Positions 16,627 to 25,256 of a DNA stretch of 48,143 bases are shown here, piece after piece. Numbering within the stretch: position 1 is the first letter of the stretch; each line of letters opens with the position of its first letter. The position numbers and the translations under genes were made by a program. The notes under the pieces were generated by a model. It was given only the letters and a program-made list of their open reading frames with translations, was not told the origin of the DNA and did no database searches. This stretch comes from Betaproteobacteria bacterium (GTDB taxonomy: Bacteria; Pseudomonadota; Gammaproteobacteria; Burkholderiales; SG8-41), in NCBI GenBank assembly GCA_947476215.1, contig CANJQI010000016.1:1-48143 (forward strand), in the 5' to 3' direction.

Positions 16627-17181
16627 ATGCGTATGGAAGTTCATGTTCACGGCACCGCATTCCTGTGTAAGGGCGTGCATTTGACGCAGGTCGAGGACGC
16701 GCTGCGCCCATGGCTCGATTATCTTGAAATCGATGCGCTGGAAAAAGTCCAGAGCCTGGAACGCGAAGAACCGGGCATACGCCTCGACCCCAAGGAGCAG
16801 GCACTGGATATCTGCTGGACCGGCGAAGTGGGGCGTAGTTTTCAGCACCGCCTCAAGGAAGCATTTGAATCTCTCGGCCCGCTCACGGAATATGCGTCCG
16901 AGATCACCGTCACGTACTATGAAGATACCGGCAAGGAAGAATTCCAGCAGATTTTCATAGGGCCGAGTGCCGAAGCCATACATGAAATTCAGCGCCAGTG
17001 TGTTGAAGAAGATCTGAGCGGTCTGCTGGCGCCGCATTTCGACAAAGTCCGCATCGAAAAAGTGACCACACTCGTCAATCAGTTGTTCGACGAGGTGTGG
17101 AAGAGTCGGGTCACCGACGAAAAACAGGTCACCGCCACCCCGCAAGCGCAGCCGCATCCGCGCAACCGGCATCTGCATTAA
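16627..17181 (+). CDS. Conserved hypothetical protein (184 aa), beta-proteobacterial type
   Basis: Starting at ATG 16627 (MRMEVHVHGTAFLCKGVHL), the protein is acidic, soluble and lacks a signal peptide or membrane segment. The regular pattern suggests a ferredoxin-like alpha/beta repeat: an N-terminal strand, DALRPWLDYLEIDALEKVQSLE, then DICWTGEVGRSF, ITVTYYED and FQQIFIGPSAEAI. I believe it belongs to an uncharacterised DUF found in Burkholderiales (possibly DUF6806), but cannot confirm the number. The C-terminal tail (TATPQAQPHPRNRHLH) is probably disordered. It lies 38 bp after the MFS gene and 93 bp before another hypothetical, so co-transcription with either is uncertain. Confidence 0.8.
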   Translation: MRMEVHVHGTAFLCKGVHLTQVEDALRPWLDYLEIDALEKVQSLEREEPGIRLDPKEQALDICWTGEVGRSFQHRLKEAFESLGPLTEYASEITVTYYEDTGKEEFQQIFIGPSAEAIHEIQRQCVEEDLSGLLAPHFDKVRIEKVTTLVNQLFDEVWKSRVTDEKQVTATPQAQPHPRNRHLH

Positions 17182-17274
17182 AATAGAAATAATCGCACGC
17201 GACGGACTCGCCGTGCGCATGCCCGTTTGCGGGTAGCGGCGCATGACCGACGGGTTACTTCTCGATGCAAGCAC

Positions 17275-17886
17275 ATGGATGACATTGTTAGACAGGCGAT
17301 GGCGAAATGGCCGAACGTCCCAGCGGTCTACGGCTGGCTGTCCCTGGATCGGCGCGGCAGGTGGCTGATCAAGGGGGAACGTATAACAAACCCTGTCATC
17401 GTTGATTTCATCGGCCGCAATTATCTGCACGACGAACAGGGTTGCTGGTATTTCCAGAATGGGCCACAGCGGGTATACCTTGCGCTCGACTACACGCCGT
17501 TTGTCTATCACGTCGAGGGCGCGTCAGATGCGAATGCGCCGTTATGTATTGCCGCGCACAACGCCATGCCCGTCGCTACGGTCAATGGCGCATGGATCGA
17601 TGAGGACGGCAGTTTGCTGCTCCATACCGAACACGGCATAGGCATGATGGATGATCGTGATCTAGACCGGCTGCTGGCGCATTTCACCGATGCACAGGGT
17701 AAAGCGCTCGGCGAAGACGCAATCGAAGTTGCGCTGGAACGCCTGCAGGCCGGTGACAGCACCGACCTGCATTTTAGGTACTGCGGAAAACTCGTGCCAG
17801 CGACGGCGGCCAGGACGCGCGCGGTGCCCACGCAATTCGGCTACGTACAACAACCGGAACAACCCGAAGGGCAGGAGAAGTGCTGA
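17275..17886 (+). CDS. Conserved hypothetical protein (203 aa), DUF of beta-proteobacteria
   Basis: The start is taken as ATG 17275 (MDDIVRQAMAKWPNVPAVYG), because this N-terminus (WPNVPxxYGWLxLDxRGxW) is a pattern I recognise from a beta-proteobacterial DUF family whose number I cannot recall with certainty. The middle (GRNYLHDEQGCWYFQNGPQR, then LALDYTPFVYHV) is strand-rich and aromatic. No catalytic motif, signal peptide or membrane segment is visible, and the C-terminal 40 residues are low in order. It is placed 93 bp after the preceding hypothetical and 73 bp before the aldolase. Its function is unknown. Confidence 0.8.
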   Translation: MDDIVRQAMAKWPNVPAVYGWLSLDRRGRWLIKGERITNPVIVDFIGRNYLHDEQGCWYFQNGPQRVYLALDYTPFVYHVEGASDANAPLCIAAHNAMPVATVNGAWIDEDGSLLLHTEHGIGMMDDRDLDRLLAHFTDAQGKALGEDAIEVALERLQAGDSTDLHFRYCGKLVPATAARTRAVPTQFGYVQQPEQPEGQEKC

Positions 17887-17959
17887 CAAGGCCATTTGCC
17901 ACGTTACCGCAACTCGGGTAACGTCACACGGTCCGCAACCTTACTCATCCATCGGCGCC

Positions 17960-18631
17960 ATGACCACCTCTGATACGCTGCTTGCCAACAGCCTTAAAGC
18001 CTGGAAGTTCCTTTATAAACGCGGCTTCATAGAAGGCTTCGGCCATCTCAGCGTGCGCCTGCCCGATCCGGAACTGTTCCTGCTCACCCGGCATTCCATG
18101 GGCCCGCGTGGCAATCCGGAAGACATGCTGACGGTCGACATGAAGGGCCGCAAGGTCGCCGGCAAGGGCGAGCTGCCTGGTGAATATCCAATACACCTTG
18201 AGATACTCAGAGCGCGGCCTGACGTCAATTGCGTCGTCCACTATCACGGCATGTACTCGACCTCGTTCACGACCAGCGAACATACACTCAAACCCATACA
18301 TCTGATGGGCACCCTGTTTCACAGCGGCATTCCGGTTTATCCAGACCCGCGGCTCGTGCATGACGTGCAGCGTGGCGCGGAAGTGGCTAGAGTGCTCGGC
18401 CCGCACCGCGCGGTACTGTTGCGCGCGCATGGCGCGGCTATCACGGGAGCCAATCTCGAGGAAACGGTCGGCGGAACATTTTTGTTCGAACAGAACGCGC
18501 AGCGAGCGTGCATCAGTGCCGGACTCGGCAAGCCGGTATGGCTGGATGAACAAACCATAGCTGCGTGCGCCGCCGAACTGTACCCGTATCGCCGCGTATG
18601 GGCCATGGTTGAAAGCGACGCTGAGGAATAG
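17960..18631 (+). CDS. Class II aldolase/adducin family protein
   Basis: The 223-residue protein carries the zinc site of class II sugar-phosphate aldolases: His94 and His96 in CVVHYHGMY and His157 in LLRAHGAAI. A probable catalytic Glu75 stands in PGEYPIHLEI. The N-terminus (FIEGFGHLSVRLPDPELFLL) is the usual family opening, in which GFGHLSVR takes the place of the GNxSxR phosphate-binding loop. Members cleave aldols such as fuculose-phosphate or decarboxylate hydroxy-acid derivatives. The Bug gene starts 59 bp downstream in the same direction, so a role in catabolism of an imported hydroxy-acid is plausible. The substrate is not determinable. Confidence 0.9.
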   Translation: MTTSDTLLANSLKAWKFLYKRGFIEGFGHLSVRLPDPELFLLTRHSMGPRGNPEDMLTVDMKGRKVAGKGELPGEYPIHLEILRARPDVNCVVHYHGMYSTSFTTSEHTLKPIHLMGTLFHSGIPVYPDPRLVHDVQRGAEVARVLGPHRAVLLRAHGAAITGANLEETVGGTFLFEQNAQRACISAGLGKPVWLDEQTIAACAAELYPYRRVWAMVESDAEE

Positions 18632-18690
18632 CGATTGCGGGCCTTTACGTCTCAATCATGACGATGGCAATCAATGACAGGAGTTCATGC

Positions 18691-19665
18691 ATGAAATCCC
18701 CTTGTGCTTACGTGGTATCAACCACGGCTATTCTGGCAATTGCGGTCGCGTTGCCAACAACCGTGAACGCGCAGAGCTATCCCACCAAGCCAATCCGCAT
18801 AGTCCTGCCATACTTGGGCGGCACGGACTTCATAGGACGCTGGATCGCAGCCAAACTGACGCCAGCCCTGGGACAACAGGTCGTTGTCGATCCGCGGCCT
18901 GGCGCCGGCGGCAATATAGGACATGAGCTTGTTGCCAAGTCGCCCCCCGATGGTTATACGCTAATGCTGGGTGCGCCGCCGATGGTCGTCAATCCGCTGC
19001 TGTACGCAAAAGCCGGGTACGACCCCATGCGTGACTTTGTGCCCATTGCCGTTATCGCGTCCATACCCAATATGCTGGCGGTACACCCGTCGGTGCCCGC
19101 AAGAACCGTGCGTGAACTGATACAACTCGCCCGCGGCAATCCGGGCAAACTTACCTTCGGTTCAGGCGGACCCGGCTCCACCAGCCATCTCGCGGGCGAA
19201 CTTTTCAAATCGCTCAGCAAGACCAACATCCTGCTCGTACCCTACAAAGGGGCAAGCTTTGCTCTGGTCGGCGCCATGAGCGGTGAGATAGACTTGGTTA
19301 TCCCCGCGGCTTCGGCTATCGAACCCTACGTCAAGGACAAGCGCATGCGTGCTTTAGCGGTACTCGACACCAAGCGCGTCAATTCCATGCGCGACGTACC
19401 AACGTCGGCCGAAGCCGGCATGGCGCAATTCCTGATTGTGAACTGGTACATAGTCGCTGCTCCGGCAGGCACACCGCGCGCAATCGTCGAGCGGCTTAAC
19501 AGCGAACTCTCGAAAATCATGCAGTCAGCTGAAACGCGTCAGCACATCGTCGGCATAGGCGGCGACGCGATGTCCACTTCGCCCGAACAGACCGCCACCT
19601 TCCTGCGCGACGAATATGAACGGTGGGGCAAGATAGTCCGCGAGGCCAATATCAAGGCCGAATAG
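18691..19665 (+). CDS. Bug-family periplasmic substrate-binding protein
   Basis: The ATG at 18691 follows AGGAG at seven bases' spacing and opens a clean signal peptide (MKSPCAYVVSTTAILAIAVA, cleavage near NAQ). Then comes QSYPTKPIRIVLPYLGGTDF, the Bug ligand loop, with VDPRPGAGGNIGHELVAKSP, KLTFGSGGPGSTSHLAGELF and VPYKGASFALVGAMSGEID further on. At 324 residues it is full length. A more upstream ATG (18664) lacks a signal-like start. It is the last gene of the rightward series, 59 bp after the aldolase. The loop reads LGGTDF rather than the usual PGGGTD, a possible specificity change. Confidence 0.92.
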   Translation: MKSPCAYVVSTTAILAIAVALPTTVNAQSYPTKPIRIVLPYLGGTDFIGRWIAAKLTPALGQQVVVDPRPGAGGNIGHELVAKSPPDGYTLMLGAPPMVVNPLLYAKAGYDPMRDFVPIAVIASIPNMLAVHPSVPARTVRELIQLARGNPGKLTFGSGGPGSTSHLAGELFKSLSKTNILLVPYKGASFALVGAMSGEIDLVIPAASAIEPYVKDKRMRALAVLDTKRVNSMRDVPTSAEAGMAQFLIVNWYIVAAPAGTPRAIVERLNSELSKIMQSAETRQHIVGIGGDAMSTSPEQTATFLRDEYERWGKIVREANIKAE

Positions 19666-19684
19666 CACCCCCCAAAACCCAGCA

Positions 19685-19897
19685 TCAGCGGTCACGCCGG
19701 GCAGTAAAGCTTTCTTCGATCTGGTCGTGGAAATAGCTGCCGGGAGAGGGCGAATTCATCAAGCGGCGGTGTATTTCCTCTGAGACCCCGGAGTATTGAG
19801 TTATTCCCCCATTGCTGAATTCGATTTCCAGATTTCGATTGCGGGCATCGTATCCGACGGATCGAATATTGCTGGCGTTAACGCGTTTGCGGTCCAT
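19685..19897 (-). CDS. KTSC domain protein (70 aa)
   Basis: The small protein is essentially one KTSC domain: ASNIRSVGYDARNRNLEIEF, then GGITQYSGVSEEIHRRLMN, then SPSPGSYFHDQIEESF. The domain is named from conserved Lys/Thr/Ser/Cys residues and is found alone or fused to nucleic-acid-processing enzymes; its role is not settled. The ATG at 19897 starts at the domain boundary; the frame is open to 19993 without a better ribosome site. It follows the DUF302 gene by 46 bp in the same direction and converges on the Bug gene at 19665. Confidence 0.75.
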   Translation of the reverse strand: MDRKRVNASNIRSVGYDARNRNLEIEFSNGGITQYSGVSEEIHRRLMNSPSPGSYFHDQIEESFTARRDR

Positions 19898-19943
19898 GGT
19901 GATGGGTGATACGTGATTAGGGATTTGGGGGGAACGCTCGCCT

Positions 19944-20444
19944 TCACTTAAGTGCCTCGCGCGCGATGCTGTCGAGCAGCCGTCCGACATCACGCAATGC
20001 CTTCATCGACTGTGCGGATCCCGACGGCAAAGGCTTGCGGTATGAAACGTAAACTTTTTCCGGCTGAGCCGGCAGCGTGTATATAGCTATTGCATAGGGG
20101 CAATACACTATATTGTGAGGGTTCGCTTCCATGGTTGACCGTGATGCCGACGCGCTGCAGAATTCGAGCAATTCGGCGTTGCCATAAATGTGGCGGTCGC
20201 GACCGATATCCTTGCCGGTTCGCTGCAGCATGTTGCCTATATGGGCCGTGTAGTTGAGTACCAGGCCATGGTTTCCGATCGCAAGCACGACACGCTCGCG
20301 AATATCCTCAAACTCGCCTTTTATCGACTGGACCGTGACGCTAGGCGCGGGCGCGGGCGCGGGCGCGGGCGTGGCCGCGATCACGGGCCACGACAAACAG
20401 GCAAATGCCATTGCAAACATGACGAACAGCATTTTGAGTTTCAC
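19944..20444 (-). CDS. Secreted DUF302-family protein
   Basis: The 166-residue protein has a signal peptide (MKLKMLFVMFAMAFACLSWP, cleavage near VIAA), an Ala-Pro spacer, and then a DUF302-like domain: IRERVVLAIGNHGLVLNYTAHI, the central ELLEFCSAS, and the closing NIVYCPYAIAIYTL followed by VYVSYRKPLP. DUF302 domains are small periplasmic folds of unknown function, often near redox or sulphur genes. The cysteines in LEFCS and VYCPY could form a disulphide or bind a ligand. The Ala-Pro spacer is encoded by an exact hexanucleotide repeat, so its length may vary between strains without shifting the frame. Confidence 0.8.
   Translation of the reverse strand: MKLKMLFVMFAMAFACLSWPVIAATPAPAPAPAPSVTVQSIKGEFEDIRERVVLAIGNHGLVLNYTAHIGNMLQRTGKDIGRDRHIYGNAELLEFCSASASRSTMEANPHNIVYCPYAIAIYTLPAQPEKVYVSYRKPLPSGSAQSMKALRDVGRLLDSIAREALK
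20347..20370. repeat. Four-copy hexanucleotide tandem repeat (GCGGGC)
   Basis: Four exact copies of GCGGGC lie inside the DUF302 gene and encode the Ala-Pro spacer after its signal peptide. The six-base unit keeps the frame, so slippage would only lengthen or shorten the spacer between signal peptide and domain. Confidence 0.8.
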
Positions 20445-20479
20445 GACCGGACTCCTTGAGCGAACGACCGCTACGCGAG

Positions 20480-20674
20480 TTACACGGACATCGGGAACGG
20501 CCAGCGATCAGGTATGGCCATGGAACGCTGTGCCCCCAGCGCTGCATGGCCCTTTCGACGTCCGGTTCTTGCCGGACTTTTGTTCAGATGGGCCGCTTCA
20601 GATCCGCCAGACCCGGCCGCAATATTCTTGGCGTTACCGGCCCTCTTGCCGGCGGGCTTCCTGTTTTTAGCCAT
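20480..20674 (-). CDS. Possible small basic protein (64 aa)
   Basis: An ATG at 20674 opens a 64-codon frame rich in Lys, Arg, Ala and Gly (MAKNRKPAGKRAGNAKNIAA, later SPARTGRRKGHAALG). It could be a small nucleic-acid-binding protein, but composition alone in GC-rich DNA can mimic this. The ribosome site (CGGGAA) is weak. It fills the 280-base gap between the DUF2442 and DUF302 genes in the same direction. I recognise no family. Confidence 0.3.
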   Translation of the reverse strand: MAKNRKPAGKRAGNAKNIAAGSGGSEAAHLNKSPARTGRRKGHAALGAQRSMAIPDRWPFPMSV

Positions 20675-20724
20675 CGATCAATTCCCGATACTGCTCACGG
20701 AGCAGCGTCGCGACCACCCCCGAG

Positions 20725-20982
20725 CTAGTGCAATGCGGACAGAGCCTTGCTCGCCAGATCCCGATAGAGGACCTCGGGGTCGAGTTTGATACCGCCCTCC
20801 CAGCTCACGGTATTCTCAATCGGGTCAACTTCGACCCGGTTGAAAGTGTCTATGTCGCACAACATGCGGAAACACTTGGTGTGCACGAGGTCTCCGAGGT
20901 AGACGCAGCCTTCCAGGCCGTCATTAAAACGCAGCCACAACGTGTAGTTGTCCTCGGCCCTGCACTCGGTAATGGTATGCAT
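20725..20982 (-). CDS. DUF2442 domain protein (85 aa)
   Basis: The compact protein reads MHTITECRAEDNYTLWLRFN, then DGLEGCVYLGDL and NRVEVDPIENTVSWEGGIKLDPEVLYRDL, matching the DUF2442 pattern of a beta-rich fold closing with a conserved 'D-P-E-x-L' helix. DUF2442 proteins often pair with DUF4160 genes in putative small toxin-antitoxin-like modules, but no DUF4160 is seen here. The start at 20982 has GAGGA about 11 bases upstream. It lies 38 bp after the nrdB stop and so may be read through from nrdAB. Function unknown. Confidence 0.8.
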   Translation of the reverse strand: MHTITECRAEDNYTLWLRFNDGLEGCVYLGDLVHTKCFRMLCDIDTFNRVEVDPIENTVSWEGGIKLDPEVLYRDLASKALSALH

Positions 20983-21020
20983 GCGTCGTCGATTCCTCGG
21001 ATATCGCTTCGCGAGCAGGC

Positions 21021-22172
21021 TCAATCCCAACTGAGCGCGCCCCCTGTTTGATATTCAATAACGCGCGTCTCGAAGAAATTGCGTTCCTTCTTCAAATCTA
21101 TCATTTCCGACATCCAGGGAAACGGATTGCTGGCGCCTTCGAACATCTGGTCGAGTCCTATCTGCTGGCAACGCCGATTCGCGATAAAACGCAGATACTC
21201 CTTGAACATCGGCGCATTCAAACCCAACACGCCGCGCGGCATCGTATCCTCCGCGTAGCGGTATTCAAGATCGACCGCCTTGCGCATGATTTCATGAATT
21301 TCCTGCCGGAATGCCAGTGTCCACAGATGCGGGTTTTCCATCTTGATCTGGTTGATGAGGTCTATGCCGAAATTGCAATGGCTAGACTCGTCGCGCAGTA
21401 TGTACTGATACTGCTCGGCCGCGCCCGTCATCTTGTTCTGGCGGCCAAGCGCCAATATTTGCGTAAATCCGACGTAAAAGAACAGCCCTTCCATGACACA
21501 AGCAAACACGATCAGGCTCTTCAGGAGATCCTGATCGTTCTGCTGGGTGCCGGTCTTGAAGGTGGGGTTGGTCAGCGTGTCGATAAACGGAATCAGGAAC
21601 TCGTCTTTTTCGCGTATCGATGAAACTTCATGGTAAGCGTTGAATACTTCGCCTTCATCCAGCCCCAGACTTTCGACGATGTATTGATATGCATGGGTGT
21701 GTATGGCCTCCTCGAATGCCTGGCGCAGCAGGTACTGACGGCATTCAGGCGCGGTAATGTGCCGATACGTGCCGAGAACGATGTTGTTCGCGGCCAGCGA
21801 ATCGGCGGTGACGAAGAATCCGAGGTTACGCTTGACCAGGCGCCGCTCGTCTTCGGTCAAGCCGTTCGGGTCCTTCCACAATGCGATGTCGCGGCTCATC
21901 TGTATTTCCTGCGGCATCCAGTGATTGGCGCACGCCGATAGATACTTCTCCCACGCCCATTTGTATTTGAAAGGCACCAGCTGATTGACGTCGGTTTGTC
22001 CGTTGATGATGCGCTTGTCGGCTATGTTGACACGGCGCATTTTCTCCGCCGGGTTGGCCAGCGCCGCAGCCGCGTCACTCGCACGCACATGGGACTGCGC
22101 AAGGGTACCGCTCACCGGTTGCAGTCCTGCCATACCGACGCCATGCGGTGCGCTCTCTTCAAATTGCAACAT
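21021..22172 (-). CDS. nrdB: Class Ia ribonucleoside-diphosphate reductase beta subunit
   Basis: NrdB houses the diferric-tyrosyl radical that starts ribonucleotide reduction in NrdA. In this 383-residue protein the metal ligands appear at Asp124 (TADSLAANN), Glu155 and His158 (EEAIHTHAY), Glu228 (VMEGLFFY), Glu262 and His265 ([10 protein letters not shown]). The radical tyrosine is Tyr162, in the class I pattern E-x-x-H-x-x-x-Y. The C-terminus (TGGALSWD) is the flexible tail that docks on NrdA. The ATG at 22172 has AAAGGAG upstream. It follows nrdA by 135 bp and should be controlled by the NrdR sites upstream of nrdA. Confidence 0.96.
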   Translation of the reverse strand: MLQFEESAPHGVGMAGLQPVSGTLAQSHVRASDAAAALANPAEKMRRVNIADKRIINGQTDVNQLVPFKYKWAWEKYLSACANHWMPQEIQMSRDIALWKDPNGLTEDERRLVKRNLGFFVTADSLAANNIVLGTYRHITAPECRQYLLRQAFEEAIHTHAYQYIVESLGLDEGEVFNAYHEVSSIREKDEFLIPFIDTLTNPTFKTGTQQNDQDLLKSLIVFACVMEGLFFYVGFTQILALGRQNKMTGAAEQYQYILRDESSHCNFGIDLINQIKMENPHLWTLAFRQEIHEIMRKAVDLEYRYAEDTMPRGVLGLNAPMFKEYLRFIANRRCQQIGLDQMFEGASNPFPWMSEMIDLKKERNFFETRVIEYQTGGALSWD

Positions 22173-22307
22173 GGGAATGCTCCTTTATTGATGTTGTAGG
22201 TGGACAACGACGCATGGTCCAACAGTCCTTTACAGGTTTTATAGGTGGTCCGCCGTACCAATTGTTCCGTGTAATTACGTGCAAACCGGTCATGCGACCA
22301 GCCTTTT

Positions 22308-25181
22308 TTACTGACACGACTCGCATTCCGGATTATCGATGGAACAAAACCGCGCATCGGTCGCCGGCACCGCGGCGGCGGCCATGCCGCCATCCGTCGG
22401 CACTGCGTTCAACGCACCGGTCTTGACGGTCGATTTTTCCACGTGAGTCGCGCCCAGCGTACGCAGATAGTACGTGGTCTTTAACCCGCGCAGCCATGCC
22501 AGCTTGTACGTTTCGTCGAGCTTCTTGCCCGATGCTCCCGCCATGTAGATGTTGAGAGATTGCGACATGTCTATCCATTTCTGGCGCCGTGCCGCGCACT
22601 CGACCAGCCACTTCGGTTCAATCTCGAACGCGGTGGCGTAAAGCGCGCGAATATCCGGCGGAATGCGGTCTATCTTGGACAGCGTTCCGTCGAAATACTT
22701 GAGATCGGCGATCATGACCTCATCCCAGAGGTTGAGTCTTTTCAGGTCCCGGACCAGGTATTCGTTGGTAACTGTGAATTCCCCTGACAGGTTCGATTTC
22801 ACATACAAATTCTGATAGGTGGGCTCTATGCACTGTGACAGCCCCGTGATGTTGGCGATCGTGGCGGTGGGCGCGATGGCTATGCAATTCGAATTACGCA
22901 TGCCCACCTGCTTGATGCGCGCGCGCAACGCGTCCCAGTCTAGCGTGGAGCTAAGGTCGGCCTCCACATAACCGCCTCGCTCGTCAGCCAGCAATTTAAG
23001 CGAATCGTGCGGCAGGATGCCCCTGTCCCACAGCGAACCCTTGAATGTTGAATAGGGTCCGCGCTCATCGGCTATGTCAGCCGATGCGGAATACGCGGTG
23101 TAGGCAATCGCCTCCATGGAAAGATCGGAAAACTCGATCGCAGCCTGTGAGCCATACGGAATACGCAACATATGCAGGCAGTCCTGGAAACCCATGATGC
23201 CCAGGCCGACCGGACGATGCTTGAAATTCGAATTGCGCGCTTTATTGACCGAGTAATAATTGAGGTCGATTACGTTATCGAGCATGCGCATCGCGGTTCC
23301 CACCGTGCGCTTGAGTTTCTCGATGTCAAGCTTGCCGTTGGCAACATCAAGATGCGCCGTCATATTAACCGAGGCCAGATTGCAGACTGCGATCTCGTCT
23401 TCATTAGTGCTCAGCGTAATCTCGGTGCACAGGTTGGAACTGTGCACGATCCCGACATGGTTCTGCGGCGAACGGATATTGCATGGGTCCTTGAAGGTGA
23501 TCCACGGATGTCCCGTTTCGAACAACATGGTCAACATCTTGCGCCACAGCTGGGCTGCCGGAATTTTCTTGTAAAGCTTCAAGTCGCCCTGGGCGGCTTT
23601 CTGTTCGTAACCCAGATACGCCTGCTCGAACGCCTTGCCGAACTTGTCGTGCAGGTCTATGACGTCCGATGGCGAAAACAGCGTCCACTCACCGTTTTCC
23701 ATCACGCGCTTCATAAACAGGTCCGGAATCCAGTTGGCGGTGTTCATATCGTGAGTACGGCGGCGGTCATCGCCGGTGTTCTTCCGCAACTCCAGGAATT
23801 CCTCGATGTCGAGATGCCATGTCTCCAGATACGAACACACGGCGCCTTTTCTCTTTCCGCCCTGGTTAACCGCGACCGCGGTATCGTTGACGACTTTAAG
23901 AAACGGCACCACGCCCTGCGATTTCCCATTGGTACCCTTGATATAGGCGCCTAACGCCCGCACCGGCGTCCAGTCATTACCTATGCCACCCGCATATTTC
24001 TGCAGCATGGCATTTTCCTTGATGGCTTCGTAGATACCATCCAGATCATCCGCCACGGTTGTCAGAAAACAACTTGCAAGTTGTGAGCGCCGCGTCGCCG
24101 AGTTGAACAGCGTCGGCGTGGAACTCATAAGATCGAAAGATGAAAGCACGTTATAGAACTCGATCGCACGCGCTTCACGCTGATCTTCCGGTTCGTTCAG
24201 CGCAAGCCCCATCGCCACGCGCATGAAAAAGGTCTGCGGCAATTCGATGCGCCGGCCCTGTATGTGCAGAAAGTAACGATCATAGAGAATTTGCAGCCCG
24301 AGATATCCAAACTTGAAATCGCGCTTCGCATCCAGCGCCTTGCCCAGGCTCTTTAGGTCATAGGCGGCAATGCGTTCATCCAGCAGCTCGGCCTCCACGC
24401 CCATCATGATGAGTTTGGGGAACTCTTCCGCGTAACGTGTCTTCATTTCCGATTGCGTGAGTTCTTCCCCTATCGTCTCCAGGCGCACGGTGTTCAACAG
24501 CAGCCGCGCAGTGACATAACTGTACGCGGGATCCTTTTCTATCAGTGAGCGCGAGGACAGTATCAGCGATTTGCGCACCTCGTCGACGGGCACACCCTCG
24601 TACAGGTCCTTCAGGGTCGCCTGCAGGATAATGCCGGGGTCGACCGCGCTGCCCAGCCCTTCGCACGATTCCTGCACCAGCACGGTGAGACGCGCCATGT
24701 CGAGAGGGCGAGTCTTGCCGTTCTCCGTAACGTTGATCGTCGGCTGCGCAACAGTCTCCGCCACCTGCGCTTCGCGCTGCCGCGCGCGCTCCTGCGTACG
24801 CTGCTCGCGATACAACACGTAGGCACGCGCAATTTCGTGTTCGCCGGAGCGCATCAGCGCCAGTTCAACCTGATCCTGTATGTCTTCGATATGAAATGTG
24901 CCGCCGTTAGGCTGTCTGCGCACCAGCGCCCCGACGACCCCCTCGGTAAGCTTGGTCACCAGTTCCCGCACCCGCGCTGATGCGGCACCTTGGCCTCCAT
25001 TTACGGCAATGTAGGCCTTGGTCATGGCAATTGAAATCTTGGACGGCTCGAAGCCGGCAACCGCACCGTTACGGCGAATAATCTTGTAATCGCCATAGGG
25101 GGATGACGCGGTCTGGCCTTCAGTATTAAGGGACACGTTCATTGCGGGCGCTGCGACGGGGACGTTGGTGGAAATTTGCAT
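22308..25181 (-). CDS. nrdA: Class Ia ribonucleoside-diphosphate reductase alpha subunit
   Basis: The 957-residue catalytic subunit is longer than the 761-residue E. coli protein because of its N-terminus. Residues about 30-130 form an ATP-cone (YKIIRRNGAVAGFEPSKISI) and a second cone-like unit follows (NGKTRPLDMARLTVLV), as in Pseudomonas aeruginosa NrdA. Active-site residues are Cys371 (LASCFLTT), Asn583, Cys585 and Glu587 (SSNLCTEI) and Cys600 (IAVCNLASVN). The C-terminal CESCQ carries the shuttle cysteine pair that accepts electrons from thioredoxin or glutaredoxin. The ATG at 25181 has AAGGAGAG upstream. It heads nrdAB and has NrdR boxes and a terminator-like hairpin in its leader. Confidence 0.96.
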   Translation of the reverse strand: MQISTNVPVAAPAMNVSLNTEGQTASSPYGDYKIIRRNGAVAGFEPSKISIAMTKAYIAVNGGQGAASARVRELVTKLTEGVVGALVRRQPNGGTFHIEDIQDQVELALMRSGEHEIARAYVLYREQRTQERARQREAQVAETVAQPTINVTENGKTRPLDMARLTVLVQESCEGLGSAVDPGIILQATLKDLYEGVPVDEVRKSLILSSRSLIEKDPAYSYVTARLLLNTVRLETIGEELTQSEMKTRYAEEFPKLIMMGVEAELLDERIAAYDLKSLGKALDAKRDFKFGYLGLQILYDRYFLHIQGRRIELPQTFFMRVAMGLALNEPEDQREARAIEFYNVLSSFDLMSSTPTLFNSATRRSQLASCFLTTVADDLDGIYEAIKENAMLQKYAGGIGNDWTPVRALGAYIKGTNGKSQGVVPFLKVVNDTAVAVNQGGKRKGAVCSYLETWHLDIEEFLELRKNTGDDRRRTHDMNTANWIPDLFMKRVMENGEWTLFSPSDVIDLHDKFGKAFEQAYLGYEQKAAQGDLKLYKKIPAAQLWRKMLTMLFETGHPWITFKDPCNIRSPQNHVGIVHSSNLCTEITLSTNEDEIAVCNLASVNMTAHLDVANGKLDIEKLKRTVGTAMRMLDNVIDLNYYSVNKARNSNFKHRPVGLGIMGFQDCLHMLRIPYGSQAAIEFSDLSMEAIAYTAYSASADIADERGPYSTFKGSLWDRGILPHDSLKLLADERGGYVEADLSSTLDWDALRARIKQVGMRNSNCIAIAPTATIANITGLSQCIEPTYQNLYVKSNLSGEFTVTNEYLVRDLKRLNLWDEVMIADLKYFDGTLSKIDRIPPDIRALYATAFEIEPKWLVECAARRQKWIDMSQSLNIYMAGASGKKLDETYKLAWLRGLKTTYYLRTLGATHVEKSTVKTGALNAVPTDGGMAAAAVPATDARFCSIDNPECESCQ

Positions 25182-25224
25182 GGATGGGCTCTCCTTAACC
25201 GTTCATTTAATTGTGTTTTTTCTG

Positions 25225-25250
25225 AAAAAAGGAGCCCCACCGGCGGCTCC
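25225..25250 (-). terminator. Intrinsic terminator in the nrdA 5' leader (candidate attenuator)
   Basis: On the leftward strand GGAGCC (25250-25245) and GGCTCC (25236-25231) form a GC-rich stem, extendable by CC/GG with one bulge, followed at once by TTTTTT (25230-25225). It lies about 45 bases before the nrdA ATG and just downstream of the predicted transcription start near 25271. It therefore sits inside the nrdAB leader rather than at a gene end. The nearest upstream leftward gene, ampD, ends about 370 bases away. It may attenuate nrdAB or block read-through. Confidence 0.7.
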
Positions 25251-25256
25251 CCATAA

